NCBI GenBank assembly: GCA_016872645.1
Contig: VGZH01000012.1
Span: forward strand, 1-64,000
Length of the DNA stretch: 64,000 nucleotides
Source: Planctomycetota bacterium
GTDB taxonomy: Bacteria; Planctomycetota; Planctomycetia; Planctomycetales; Planctomycetaceae
Direction: 5' to 3'
Positions 42,127-51,408 of the stretch are shown here, one piece after another. Below the pieces are notes generated by a model. It saw only the letters and a program-made list of their open reading frames with translations. It searched no databases and was not told the DNA's origin. Every line of letters begins with the position of its first letter. The first letter of the stretch is position 1. The translations under genes were made by a program, and so were the position numbers.

Positions 42127-43599
42127 TTAAGCCAATACCTCTGTGACAACTCGGCACGGCTCCACACCAGTCAGTCGCTGATCGAGTCCCTGATACTTGT
42201 ACGAGAATCGCTCGTGGTCGAAGCCGAGCAGGTGCAGCACGGTCGCGTGGAAGTCCCGAATCGGGACCGGATCTTTAACGACGTTGTACGAGAAGTCGTC
42301 GGTCTCACCGTAAATCGTGCCACCCTTTGTGCCTCCGCCGGCCATCCACCAGGTGAAGCAGCGCGGGTGATGATCGCGGCCGTAGTTCTGCTTCGAGAGC
42401 CCCCCCTGCGAATAAATCGTGCGTCCGAACTCACCCCCCCAAATCACCAGCGTGTCATCGAACAGACCGCGTTGCTTGAGGTCTTGAATGAGCGCGTGGC
42501 ATGGCTGATCGACATCTTTGCATTGCGACGGCAGCCGGCCGGCGACGTTGCCGTGCGTGTCCCAGTTGTTGATGTAGACTTGCACGAACCGCGTTCCGCG
42601 CTCAACGAGTCTTCGCGCCGTCAGTACGGTGTTGGCGAACGTGCCGGGCTTGAGGACTTCGTCGCCGTACATCTTTAATGTCGCTTCCGATTCGCTGGCA
42701 AGGTTTGTCAGTTCCGGGACGCTCGCCTGCATTCGGAAGGCGAGTTCGTAGTTCTCGATCCGTGTTCGAGTTTCTGGATCGCCGAGTTGTTGCAGCGTCA
42801 GCTCATTGAGCTGTTTCAACCCGTCGAGCGTCTTGCGGCGAATCTCGGTCGGCACACCGGGCGGGTTGTTGATGTAGAGGATCGGATCGCCCGCAGAACG
42901 AAAACTTGTGGCCGCGTGCTCACCCGGCAGATAGCCTGCTTGCCAGAGCCGCGCGGAGATCGCTTGTACCTGCTCGGTGTTCGTCGGTTTCGCGACCATG
43001 ACCACGAACGCGGGGAGGTCTTCGTTCAGCGAACCGAGTCCGTAGCTGGCCCACGCTCCGAGGCACGGCCGGCCGGTCACCTGGTTGCCGGTCTGGATGA
43101 AGCTGATCGCCGGCTCGTGATTGATCGCCTCGGTGTTCATCGAGCGGATAAAGACCATGTCATCGACCATCTTGGCCTTCCACGGCAGCAATTCCGAAAG
43201 CCACATGCCGCACTCGCCATGCTGCTGGAACTTGAACATCGATGGAGCGATCGGGAATCGGGCCTGTCCGCTGGTCATCGTCGTCAGCCGCTGTCCCCTG
43301 CGAACGGACTCCGGAAGGTCTTTGTCGTACCAATCATTCATCACCGGCTTGTAATCGAACAGGTCCATCTGCGGCGGACCTCCGACCATGTGGAGGTAGA
43401 TGACATGCTTGGCCTTGCCGACGTAATGCTGCAAGTTCGTTTTCGGCAGCGCTGTTGCGTTGCTGGACTCCTCCGCCCCAGCGACTCCGGGTGCTCGTCC
43501 CATCAGAGACGCGAGCGACGCCCAACCAAGCGCGTGCGATCCCTGCGAGAAGAAGTAACGACGAGTGACGTTGCGTTGGTATTCCTGAAGAAGATCCAT
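42127..43599 (-). CDS. DUF1501 protein, Tat-exported
   Basis: 490 aa from MDLLQEYQ with GGAGG 5 nt upstream. Twin-arginine signal NVTRRYFFSQG. DUF1501 body: HMVGGPPQMDLFDYKP, FIRSMNTEAINHEPA, VYINNWDTHGNV, LVIWGGEFGRTIYSQGG, GRDHHPRCFTWWMAGGG. It is the downstream partner of the LamG-containing PSD1 protein; such pairs are thought to work together in surface polymer handling, mechanism unknown. Confidence 0.9.
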   Translation of the reverse strand: MDLLQEYQRNVTRRYFFSQGSHALGWASLASLMGRAPGVAGAEESSNATALPKTNLQHYVGKAKHVIYLHMVGGPPQMDLFDYKPVMNDWYDKDLPESVRRGQRLTTMTSGQARFPIAPSMFKFQQHGECGMWLSELLPWKAKMVDDMVFIRSMNTEAINHEPAISFIQTGNQVTGRPCLGAWASYGLGSLNEDLPAFVVMVAKPTNTEQVQAISARLWQAGYLPGEHAATSFRSAGDPILYINNPPGVPTEIRRKTLDGLKQLNELTLQQLGDPETRTRIENYELAFRMQASVPELTNLASESEATLKMYGDEVLKPGTFANTVLTARRLVERGTRFVQVYINNWDTHGNVAGRLPSQCKDVDQPCHALIQDLKQRGLFDDTLVIWGGEFGRTIYSQGGLSKQNYGRDHHPRCFTWWMAGGGTKGGTIYGETDDFSYNVVKDPVPIRDFHATVLHLLGFDHERFSYKYQGLDQRLTGVEPCRVVTEVLA

Positions 43600-43656
43600 G
43601 ATCGCCTCCGATTCAGATCGGTGATTTGAGTTCAACCGGCAGCAGTTGGTTTGAGT

Positions 43657-46600
43657 TTACTTGTTCAAAACTTCATCGAGGTTCAGCACTTCGTTCGTCA
43701 GCATTGTCCAGGCGGCGAGCGTCGCGGGATCGAGTCTGTCGTCGGGCTTCGATTCACCGAACGCGATGAGTTGCTTCGCATCCTCGCCGTGAGCTTGGTA
43801 GTACGCCGTGAGTTCAGCCAGCGATCCCTTCACGACCGTTAGCTCCTCTGAGCGCAACGACCGAGCGAGCAGTCGTTTCGCCAGCAGATCCGCTCGCGAT
43901 TCAAACGACTCGCCGCCGATCTTGAGCACGACCTGGGCGAGTGTTCGCGCCGCTTCGACGTGCTGCACGTCGTTGAGCGTGACGAGCGCTTGCAGCGGCG
44001 TGTTCGTGCGGTCGCGGCGGACGACGCAGGTTTCGCGGGCAGTCGCGTTGAAGATTTCCAGCGATGCGGGCGGAGCTGCTCGCTTGATGAATGTGTACAG
44101 GCTGCGGCGATACAGGTTCTCGCCAGCGTCTCGTTTATAATCGCGCGTGTTGCTGCCGATCATCGCGACTGCTTCCCAGACGCCGTCGGGCTGATATGGC
44201 TTGACGCTTGGCCCGCCGATCTTCGGAATCAACAGGCCACTTGCCGCCAGCGAGTAGTCGCGGATCATCTCGGCATCCATGCGGAAGCGTGGGCCGCGAG
44301 ACAGCAACCGGTTTTGCGGATCACGTTCCAGTTTTTCGCGGGTCACGACGGCGGACTGCCGGTAGGCATTCGACATCAGCACCTGCTTGAAAAACTTTTT
44401 CATGTCCCAGCCGGACTCGCGGAAATCGACCGCCAGCCAATCGAGCAGTTCGGGATGCGACGGCAATTCGCCTGTGATGCCGAAGTCTCCCGAGGTCTTC
44501 ACGAGTCCGCTGCCGAAGACTTCTTGCCAGAAGCGATTGACAGTGACGCGTGTTGTCAGCGGATGTTCCGGTTGCAGCAACCACTTTGCAAAACCGATGC
44601 GGTTCTTAGGCGCTGCATTCGGGAAGGCTGGGAGTGCGGCCGGAGTTGCGGGCTTCACTGGGTCGCGGCGTTTGTCGTACTCACCACGAAAGAGGATATA
44701 GGCCATCGCCTCTTCCGACTTTTCGTTCATGACGTGAGCAATCGTGCCGCGCGATTTGAGAGCGATCTCTTCCTGCTGAGCGGTCGCGATGTGGCCGTTG
44801 AGTTCCTGAAACGGCTTGTCCATCGTCACCAGCCACCAGTCGAAGAGTTCATTGACCTCTTGCGGCGTCCGCTTGTCGGCCGGCTTCGCGAGCAGTTCCA
44901 CCGCCTGCGGCGTCCGGTTGAGCTGTTCGATCTCGCTGTTGGCCAACGCTCGGCCGTAAACGCGAGCGTCTTGTAGGACGACATTTTGCAGCCGCTCGGA
45001 TTTGCTCCGTTGTCCGACAGTGAGGGGGACATTCGTCTTGATCGTCGATTGGAGTTGATCCGCTTCGACATCGACCGGCTGCTGCACGCCGTTGACGAAG
45101 ACTCGCACGCCGGTCGCCTTTCCTGAACCGTCGTAAGTCACGCAGACGTGGCTCCATTGATTCGGCTGCAGCGGTGTCTTGCCGACGACCTTCAATGCGT
45201 CGTCCTGCCACTTGTTGATGATGTGCATTCCCGGCCGATCCGCTTGCAACCACAGATCCCAGCCTCGGTAGTTGTTGTCGTTGTCCATGCGAGCGAGGAT
45301 CGCCCCGGATTGATTCCGCTTCGTGACTTTCACCCACGCCGACGCGGTGAAGCCCTGATCCTTTTCGAAGTCCCCGGCTTCTGGAATCTGCAACGGGTCG
45401 CCGATTTTGATCGCGAAGGCCTTCGCGCCGACCTTACCTGCACCGACCCAATCGAAGCCGGAGGCGACGTTTGCGGATCGCTCTTGGCCATCGACGATCA
45501 ACTTCAACGCTTTCCCGTCCCCTTCGTTGAGCGGCATGTGCAGCTTCAAACCTTGGGTCGGAATGAGTGCGGCAAGCTGCTCGACCTTCGCTTCGGCCAG
45601 CCACTTATCGTAGTCGGCCCGAGCTTCCTTCTTTCGAGTCTCCAGCTTGGCGCGCATTTCCTTCAATGCGGCGGAGACTGCTTCCCACTTCTCACGATCC
45701 TCCGGTTTCGGGACGGTGATGATCGGCGGTGTGTTCGGAATGTTGCCGTCCATCGCGGCCTGCGTCGTGTTATTGAAGAACGCCGCCATCGAATAAAAAT
45801 CCTTCATCGTCAGCGGGTCGAACTTGTGGTCGTGACAGACCGCACAGCCGGCCGTCAGCCCCATCCAAACTTGCGAGACAGTCTCCGTTCGATCGCGCGT
45901 GTACGAGACGAGAACTTCTTCGGCGATCGAGCCCCCTTCGTTCGTCGTGATGTTGCAGCGGTTGAAGCCCGACGCGATCTCCTGATCGAGTGACTTGTTC
46001 GGCAACAGGTCTCCGGCGAGTTGCTCGATCGTGAACTGATCGAACGGCATGTTGCGGTTGAAGGCGCTGATGACCCAATCGCGGTACGACCACATCTCGC
46101 GGAAGTTGTCGAAGTGAATGCCGTGCGTGTCCGCGTAGCGGGCTGCATCGAGCCAGTACCGACCGCGATGCTCGCCCCACTGCTTCGAGGTCATCAGCTT
46201 GTCGATCAGCTTCTCGTAAGCGTTATCCGACTTGTCAGCCACGAATTCATCGACCAACTCAACGCTTGGCGGCAGACCAGTGATGTCGAGATTGACTCGC
46301 CGAGCCAATGTTCGCCGATCCGCCTCAGCCGCCGGAGTCAGTCCCGCCGATTCAAGCTTCGCGAGCACAAACCGGTCGATGGGATTCTTGGCCCACGCCT
46401 CGTTTTTGACCTTCGGTAGCTCCGGTCGGGCAGGCGCGATGAACGACCAGTGAGCCTGATACTCGGCCCCGCTGGCGATCCACTTTCGCAGCAACTCCTT
46501 TTGCTTCGCCGTCAGCGTTTTCTTGATGGCCGGCGGCGGCATGATCTCTTCCGCATCGGCGGAAAGGATGCGCCGTATCATCTCGCTCTCGTCCGGCTTG

Positions 46601-46812
46601 CCCGGCACAATGACCTTCTTGCCGATCGCGTCCTCTCGGCGATCCAATCGGTAGTCCCCCTTCCGAGCCGCACTATCCGGCCCATGACACGGAAAACACA
46701 TGTCGGTCAAGATCGGCCGAATGTCGCGGTTGTAGAAAATCGCGTCGTCGGCCCGGCTCGATGAGATCGTCAACAGGCACAGACTCAACGTGAGCAATTC
46801 CGTGAATCGCAT
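43657..46812 (-). CDS. PSD1/DUF1549-DUF1553 protein with LamG domain
   Basis: 1051 aa from MRFTELLTL with a signal peptide to SSSRA. Domain order: planctomycete cytochrome c (CFPCHGPDSAARKGDYRLDRR), DUF1549 (PIDRFVLAKLESAGLTPA ... RYWLDAARYADTHG), a second heme-like CAVCHDHKFDPLT, a LamG/concanavalin-like insert (KLHMPLNEGDGKALKL ... WDLWLQADRPGMHIINKW), then DUF1553 (NRFWQEVFGSGLVKTSGDFG). Secreted; expected to act on or bind complex carbohydrates. In an operon with the DUF1501 gene downstream. Confidence 0.9.
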   Translation of the reverse strand: MRFTELLTLSLCLLTISSSRADDAIFYNRDIRPILTDMCFPCHGPDSAARKGDYRLDRREDAIGKKVIVPGKPDESEMIRRILSADAEEIMPPPAIKKTLTAKQKELLRKWIASGAEYQAHWSFIAPARPELPKVKNEAWAKNPIDRFVLAKLESAGLTPAAEADRRTLARRVNLDITGLPPSVELVDEFVADKSDNAYEKLIDKLMTSKQWGEHRGRYWLDAARYADTHGIHFDNFREMWSYRDWVISAFNRNMPFDQFTIEQLAGDLLPNKSLDQEIASGFNRCNITTNEGGSIAEEVLVSYTRDRTETVSQVWMGLTAGCAVCHDHKFDPLTMKDFYSMAAFFNNTTQAAMDGNIPNTPPIITVPKPEDREKWEAVSAALKEMRAKLETRKKEARADYDKWLAEAKVEQLAALIPTQGLKLHMPLNEGDGKALKLIVDGQERSANVASGFDWVGAGKVGAKAFAIKIGDPLQIPEAGDFEKDQGFTASAWVKVTKRNQSGAILARMDNDNNYRGWDLWLQADRPGMHIINKWQDDALKVVGKTPLQPNQWSHVCVTYDGSGKATGVRVFVNGVQQPVDVEADQLQSTIKTNVPLTVGQRSKSERLQNVVLQDARVYGRALANSEIEQLNRTPQAVELLAKPADKRTPQEVNELFDWWLVTMDKPFQELNGHIATAQQEEIALKSRGTIAHVMNEKSEEAMAYILFRGEYDKRRDPVKPATPAALPAFPNAAPKNRIGFAKWLLQPEHPLTTRVTVNRFWQEVFGSGLVKTSGDFGITGELPSHPELLDWLAVDFRESGWDMKKFFKQVLMSNAYRQSAVVTREKLERDPQNRLLSRGPRFRMDAEMIRDYSLAASGLLIPKIGGPSVKPYQPDGVWEAVAMIGSNTRDYKRDAGENLYRRSLYTFIKRAAPPASLEIFNATARETCVVRRDRTNTPLQALVTLNDVQHVEAARTLAQVVLKIGGESFESRADLLAKRLLARSLRSEELTVVKGSLAELTAYYQAHGEDAKQLIAFGESKPDDRLDPATLAAWTMLTNEVLNLDEVLNK

Positions 46813-46885
46813 GGAAGTACATCTCCGGGTGAGGGTGATCTTCTGTGTGTGAAAGTTTAACAATCCCACGACCGACTGTCCGGCT

Positions 46886-46976
46886 GAAAGCCGTGAGCCG
46901 GTGGCCGAAAGCTGTTATCCTTTTTTAAACACGCAAAAAGGATAACGGCCAACAGCGTTCGGCTCACGACTGACGG
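46886..46976. repeat. Inverted repeat in divergent promoter, GAGCCG...TTATCC words
   Basis: Arms GCCGTGAGCCGGTGGCCGAAAGC ... and GCGTTCGGCTCACGACTGACGGC flank a 12-13-bp perfect palindrome, GTTATCCTTTTT / AAAAAGGATAAC (46914-46946), midway between the divergent starts at 46812 and 47002. A related element lies at 56205-56305. Confidence 0.7.
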
Positions 46977-47001
46977 CCCGATTGTCAGGGGAGGTGCTGT
47001 G

Positions 47002-48762
47002 ATGCTCTGTCGGGTGTTGTGGTTGTTGTGCATCGTCAGTTGGAGTTGGCCCTTGAATGGCGCGGAGCGCAACATCGCAGAGCGCTTGCAACGAGAGATG
47101 TGGATTAAGGAATCACGCCTGGTCCGGTCAGCGATCGGGGTCACACGGCCTGAGACGCCGATTCCGTGCTGGATCGACACGGCAGAACTCGCTGAGAAGC
47201 CGGATCGTTATCATGTCTGGCTGATCGGAGGGCTCGACGGCACGGACCAGAGCGTCGATCACACAATCGCAGTGTTGCGCTGGTTTCACACCTCGGAAGA
47301 AGCGACGAGTCTGCGTGCGACGATGGCGATGTCGGCCGTCTTGATCGCAAATCCCGATGGCTGGGCGAATCAACTTGGCGGCAAAAATCTTTCCGGTGGC
47401 GACTTGTTGCGCGGGTATCCGCCGCCAGTCGATGGATATCAGAGTCAGGAAGTTCCCGAGGCGCAGTACTTGTGGCGCTGGCTCGGAACACAAGCTCCAG
47501 ATGTCATCTTCGATGTGCGACACCACTCCGATCCGAAGCGGGCTGGAATTCAAGATGGCTCGGATGCGGACGATGACCTCACTTCTCAACTCGCCCGGCA
47601 GTCGGTCGCGGGAATGGGAAAGCTCGTCGCCGTGCGCTGGAACATCGACAAGCCTGGCATCCAGTCGGATAACCTCCTGCCGCAACACTTGAAGAAGCTA
47701 GCCAGCACAGGCAAGTCCATCGACGTCCACAGCGAGGCGCGTCAGGAAAGGCTGCGGCGAATTCGCCGTTCGCCGATCGAAGTCGCGGAGCAACTCGCCC
47801 AACGATACGGGCACTCTTTGAAGACAGTGCAGTACATCCCGGCCGTTGCGGTGATCGGCCGCATTCGGCTGAGCGAACTGACGAACGATCCGTCGCCTCA
47901 GCAAGACGCGGAACGAATCGTCGAGCCGTATCTGTCTGGGAAGCAAAAGGCGATCAGCGACAATCCGAGCGGCAGCGACTTTGCCGGGCATCTCGTCTTT
48001 GGTGAGTTGGCTCTGCGAATCAAGGACGAGCCGACGAAAGCCAAGCTGATCTCGCTCGCGAAAGCTGCCGCCGATTTCGGATTCGATGCCGACGGTCAGC
48101 CGCGTAAAGCCATGCCATCGCACGTCGAGATGTCGGATGCCGTCTTCATGTCCTGCCCGATCCTTGCTCAAGTCGGTCGGCTGACCAGCGACGTGAAGTA
48201 CCACGACATGGCCGTGCGACATCTCGCGTTCATGCGGAAGCTGTGTGCTCGTCCGGACGGGCTGTACCGCAACTCGCCGCTCAACGACGCCGCATGGGGA
48301 CGCGGCAACGGCTTCCCGGCCCTCGGCCTCGCGCTGACGCTGACCGATCTGCCGGCCGAACATCCTGGCCGAGCCGAAGTCCTCCGCGCGTTTCAGCAAC
48401 ACCTTGCCGCACTGCGAACTCACCAAGACCCGACCGGCATGTGGCATCAAGTTATCGACGTCGAGGGAAGTTATCGCGAGCTGACCGCAACCTGCATGAT
48501 CACGTTCGCAATGCTGCGAGGCATGAAGCACGGCTGGCTCGACCGAGCGACTTACGAACCGAGCATCCGCCAATCCTGGCCCGCGATTCTGGCTCGCATC
48601 GCGGCAGACGGTTCGCTGATTGACGTTTGTGAAGGGACTGGCAAGCAAACCAGTCTGCGAGCGTATCTCGACCGCAAGGCGATCCTCGGCCCCGACGACC
48701 GCGGAGGCGCGATGGCATTGCTCGTCGCGACCGAGATGGCGGAATTCATGTCCGCCAGGTGA
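47002..48762 (+). CDS. M14-peptidase-like domain fused to GH88/GH105 hydrolase
   Basis: 586 aa from MLCRVLWLL with GGAGG upstream; the GTG one codon earlier is possible. Signal peptide to NGAE. The N-terminal ~250 residues resemble a carboxypeptidase-A-like fold (VWLIGGLDGTDQSVD, VLIANPDGWANQLGG, DVIFDVRHHSDP) but the zinc HxxE is not obvious. The C-terminal half matches unsaturated glycosyl hydrolases of the YteR type: DAVFMSCPILAQVGR, GRGNGFPALGLALTL, TGMWHQVIDVEGSYRELTATCM. Possibly processes a polysaccharide whose uptake involves the neighbouring PSD1 genes. Confidence 0.65.
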   Translation: MLCRVLWLLCIVSWSWPLNGAERNIAERLQREMWIKESRLVRSAIGVTRPETPIPCWIDTAELAEKPDRYHVWLIGGLDGTDQSVDHTIAVLRWFHTSEEATSLRATMAMSAVLIANPDGWANQLGGKNLSGGDLLRGYPPPVDGYQSQEVPEAQYLWRWLGTQAPDVIFDVRHHSDPKRAGIQDGSDADDDLTSQLARQSVAGMGKLVAVRWNIDKPGIQSDNLLPQHLKKLASTGKSIDVHSEARQERLRRIRRSPIEVAEQLAQRYGHSLKTVQYIPAVAVIGRIRLSELTNDPSPQQDAERIVEPYLSGKQKAISDNPSGSDFAGHLVFGELALRIKDEPTKAKLISLAKAAADFGFDADGQPRKAMPSHVEMSDAVFMSCPILAQVGRLTSDVKYHDMAVRHLAFMRKLCARPDGLYRNSPLNDAAWGRGNGFPALGLALTLTDLPAEHPGRAEVLRAFQQHLAALRTHQDPTGMWHQVIDVEGSYRELTATCMITFAMLRGMKHGWLDRATYEPSIRQSWPAILARIAADGSLIDVCEGTGKQTSLRAYLDRKAILGPDDRGGAMALLVATEMAEFMSAR

Positions 48763-48861
48763 CGAGACTTGACCACAACGACGCGCCAGCGACTATTCGA
48801 CCGGCGATCAATCATGCACTCGCTGACGCATCGTGCCGGTTTCCCAATCAGCCCGAAGGCT

Positions 48862-51366
48862 TCAACGCACCAGCAAGAAGTCGCGACTGTTGAGCAAACT
48901 CCACATCAAGTCTTGAGCCGCGTCGGTGCGTTGTTGGTCGCCGTAACTGGCGAAGTGCTTCTTGGCGACTTCGACTTCTTTCACGGTCGGTCGTCGTGAG
49001 AGCGACCAGAGATAGAGGTCTTCGATCAATTGATCTTCAGTCGGTGCGGGGTTCTGTCGCAGCAGTTGAGCGACTCGTCCATTAGCGTCGGTGACTCGGC
49101 GAAGGATTGACTGGCCGTTGATCAGGTGCAGCGCCTGAAGCATGTTGCTGTCGCCGTCCCGCTCGCATTCGCAGGCTTCGGCTCGTTGAGGTTTTCCGAA
49201 GAGGTTCAGGAACTCGCTGGTGATTTCGGCGTCAGGAAGCTGTGCGGCGGAGAATCCCGCCGGTGCGCCGCCGAAGTTTTCTCGCACGCCCGTCGCTTGT
49301 ACGAGCGAATCGAGCAGCGATTCGGCGGAAATGCGGCGCGGGATCGCGTGCGAGAAATTCTGCGTATCGTGCCGATTGCTGTCGTTGGCGATGCTGCTCC
49401 GCTGGTACGTCTGCGACGTGACGATCGTCCGCATCAAATGGCGGACGTCAAATTTGTGTGCGAGGAAATCCTTCGTCAGCGCGTCGAGCAGTTCGGGGTT
49501 GATTGGCGGGTTCGTCGTCCGCAGGTCATCGACCGGATCGATGATGCCGCGTGAGAAGAAGTAGCTCCAGAAACGATTCGCGAGACTGCGCGCGAACATC
49601 GGGTTGTCGGGAGCGGTCAGCCAAGTCGCGAATGGAACTCGGCGATCGGTCCCGATCGAGACGGGCGGTTGAATCCCGCCGAGGAATCGTGGCGGCTGTG
49701 CTTGTCCCGATCGCGGATTCGTCGCGAAGCCAGCCGCAAGTTGCAGGCTCACCGCGCGAGCGTTCGGAACGCCGACCATTCGCGGATCGTTCTTCGCCGT
49801 CACTTGATTAAAAAAGCTGGCGAGGCCGTAGTAGTCCTCTTGCGTCCAATTCTCCAGCGGATGCGTGTGGCAGCGAGCACACAACATGCGGACGCCGCAG
49901 AAGACTTCGGCGACTCGTTCGAGCGTGTCGTTCGTGTCCTTGCTGACCGCGAAGTACGCCGCCGCCGGGTTGTCGGCCGCTCCCCCCTTGCTGGTCAGCA
50001 ACAGCCGAGTCATTTCGTCCAGCGGCATGTTCGCTGCGACCGCGCTCCGTATCCATTCGCGGAACCCGTACATCGCCGGTTCGCTCAGTCGCACGCGCGA
50101 GTTCTGTAACAAGTCTCCCCATTTCAGCGACCAATGATCGACAAACTCCGGCCGCGCAAAGAGCGAATCGACCTTCTTCGTCCGCTTGGCGGGATCCGCG
50201 TCGGCGAGAAACGCTCGCACTTCCTCCGCTGCCGGCTGCAACCCGATCAAGTCGATCGACACGCGCCGCAAGAACTCTTCGTCGCTGGATAACTCCGACG
50301 GCTTAATTTTCAAATCGTTGAGCTTCGCCACGACATGCTGGTCGATGAAGTGCTCGGTCGGAATCGGCGACGGCTGAAAGTCCGACTTGCGATTCAGCAC
50401 GATCAGCCGTGCCGCCGCGAACTTCCGTTCGTACCGCGCGACGACGGCCGACTCACCGACATCGCGAGCGGTCACCAGCCCCACCTCATCAACGTCAGCG
50501 ACCCCTTCGGTGTTGACGTTGAAGATCGCCAGCTTCGTGACATCGCGGGTCGTCCCGTCCGTGTAATGTGCAATGAGCTGCAACCGATGCTTCATCCCCG
50601 GTTCAACGACAAATCGTTCCGGGAAGACGCGGACGAATTCGACCTCGGCCTTGTCCTCGAAGTCCGACCTCGCCCCTTGCTCGATCCACGTCTGCAGAAT
50701 CTTGTGCGACAGCGAACCCTTCGCCAGCCGAATCCCACCCCGATGTGGCACCTCGCCGATCGGCTTGGTGATCAACAAACTTTCGCTCGGCTTGACGAGA
50801 CTGATCCGCCGCCCGAACTGATCACCGAACACCGCTTGGTAGTCCTGTGTTGCTTCACCGCCGCGCAGCGACAGCTTGAACCCGTTCTTGCCGAGCGAGT
50901 ATCCGTGACACGCTCCCATGTTGCAGCCACCCTTCGACAGCACCGGCATCACCTCATGCCGAAAACTGTAAGGCCGCTCGGCCGGAGGCAACTCCACCGC
51001 CACCGGCACATTCACCGTCTGCCCCGCCGCCTGCACCACAATCTGCGTCTGCCCCGACTTCAACGGCTTCACCCAACCGTTCTCGATCGTGGCGATACTC
51101 GGGTCGCTGCTGGTCAACGTCGCCTGAGCCGACAAATCGACCGCGATGCCATCGGCAGTCTTACCGCTGACGATCAGCGAATGCTCATAGCGGTGATGAA
51201 TCAACTTCAACGCCGACGGTGCGACCTGAATGTTGCCGGAGACACTGATTGACTGCGGCGGTTCGCCTTTGATTGAGGAAGCGAACAAGGCACACAAAGA
51301 CAGACTGGCAAAAAAATGGGGGGCAAAAAAATCTGGAGAATACCGCGTGGTTATCTTGCGCTTCAT
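48862..51366 (-). CDS. PSD1/DUF1549-DUF1553 protein with Ig-like domain
   Basis: 834 aa. Signal peptide ends near SSIKG. BIG2-like Ig domain (SSDPSIATIENGWVKPLKSGQTQIVVQAAG), a heme-like CNMGACHG (CX4CH), a second Ig-like domain (YTDGTTRDVTKLAIFNV), then DUF1549 (EEFLRRVSIDLIGLQP), CARCHTHPLENWT and DUF1553 (SLANRFWSYFFSRGIID). Start supported by GGAG 7 nt upstream. Third gene of the operon with the PPC-type protein and DUF1501. Confidence 0.9.
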   Translation of the reverse strand: MKRKITTRYSPDFFAPHFFASLSLCALFASSIKGEPPQSISVSGNIQVAPSALKLIHHRYEHSLIVSGKTADGIAVDLSAQATLTSSDPSIATIENGWVKPLKSGQTQIVVQAAGQTVNVPVAVELPPAERPYSFRHEVMPVLSKGGCNMGACHGYSLGKNGFKLSLRGGEATQDYQAVFGDQFGRRISLVKPSESLLITKPIGEVPHRGGIRLAKGSLSHKILQTWIEQGARSDFEDKAEVEFVRVFPERFVVEPGMKHRLQLIAHYTDGTTRDVTKLAIFNVNTEGVADVDEVGLVTARDVGESAVVARYERKFAAARLIVLNRKSDFQPSPIPTEHFIDQHVVAKLNDLKIKPSELSSDEEFLRRVSIDLIGLQPAAEEVRAFLADADPAKRTKKVDSLFARPEFVDHWSLKWGDLLQNSRVRLSEPAMYGFREWIRSAVAANMPLDEMTRLLLTSKGGAADNPAAAYFAVSKDTNDTLERVAEVFCGVRMLCARCHTHPLENWTQEDYYGLASFFNQVTAKNDPRMVGVPNARAVSLQLAAGFATNPRSGQAQPPRFLGGIQPPVSIGTDRRVPFATWLTAPDNPMFARSLANRFWSYFFSRGIIDPVDDLRTTNPPINPELLDALTKDFLAHKFDVRHLMRTIVTSQTYQRSSIANDSNRHDTQNFSHAIPRRISAESLLDSLVQATGVRENFGGAPAGFSAAQLPDAEITSEFLNLFGKPQRAEACECERDGDSNMLQALHLINGQSILRRVTDANGRVAQLLRQNPAPTEDQLIEDLYLWSLSRRPTVKEVEVAKKHFASYGDQQRTDAAQDLMWSLLNSRDFLLVR

Positions 51367-51408
51367 ATTTCTACTCCAAATCTTTTTGCCAACTCGCCCC
51401 TTTGAATC

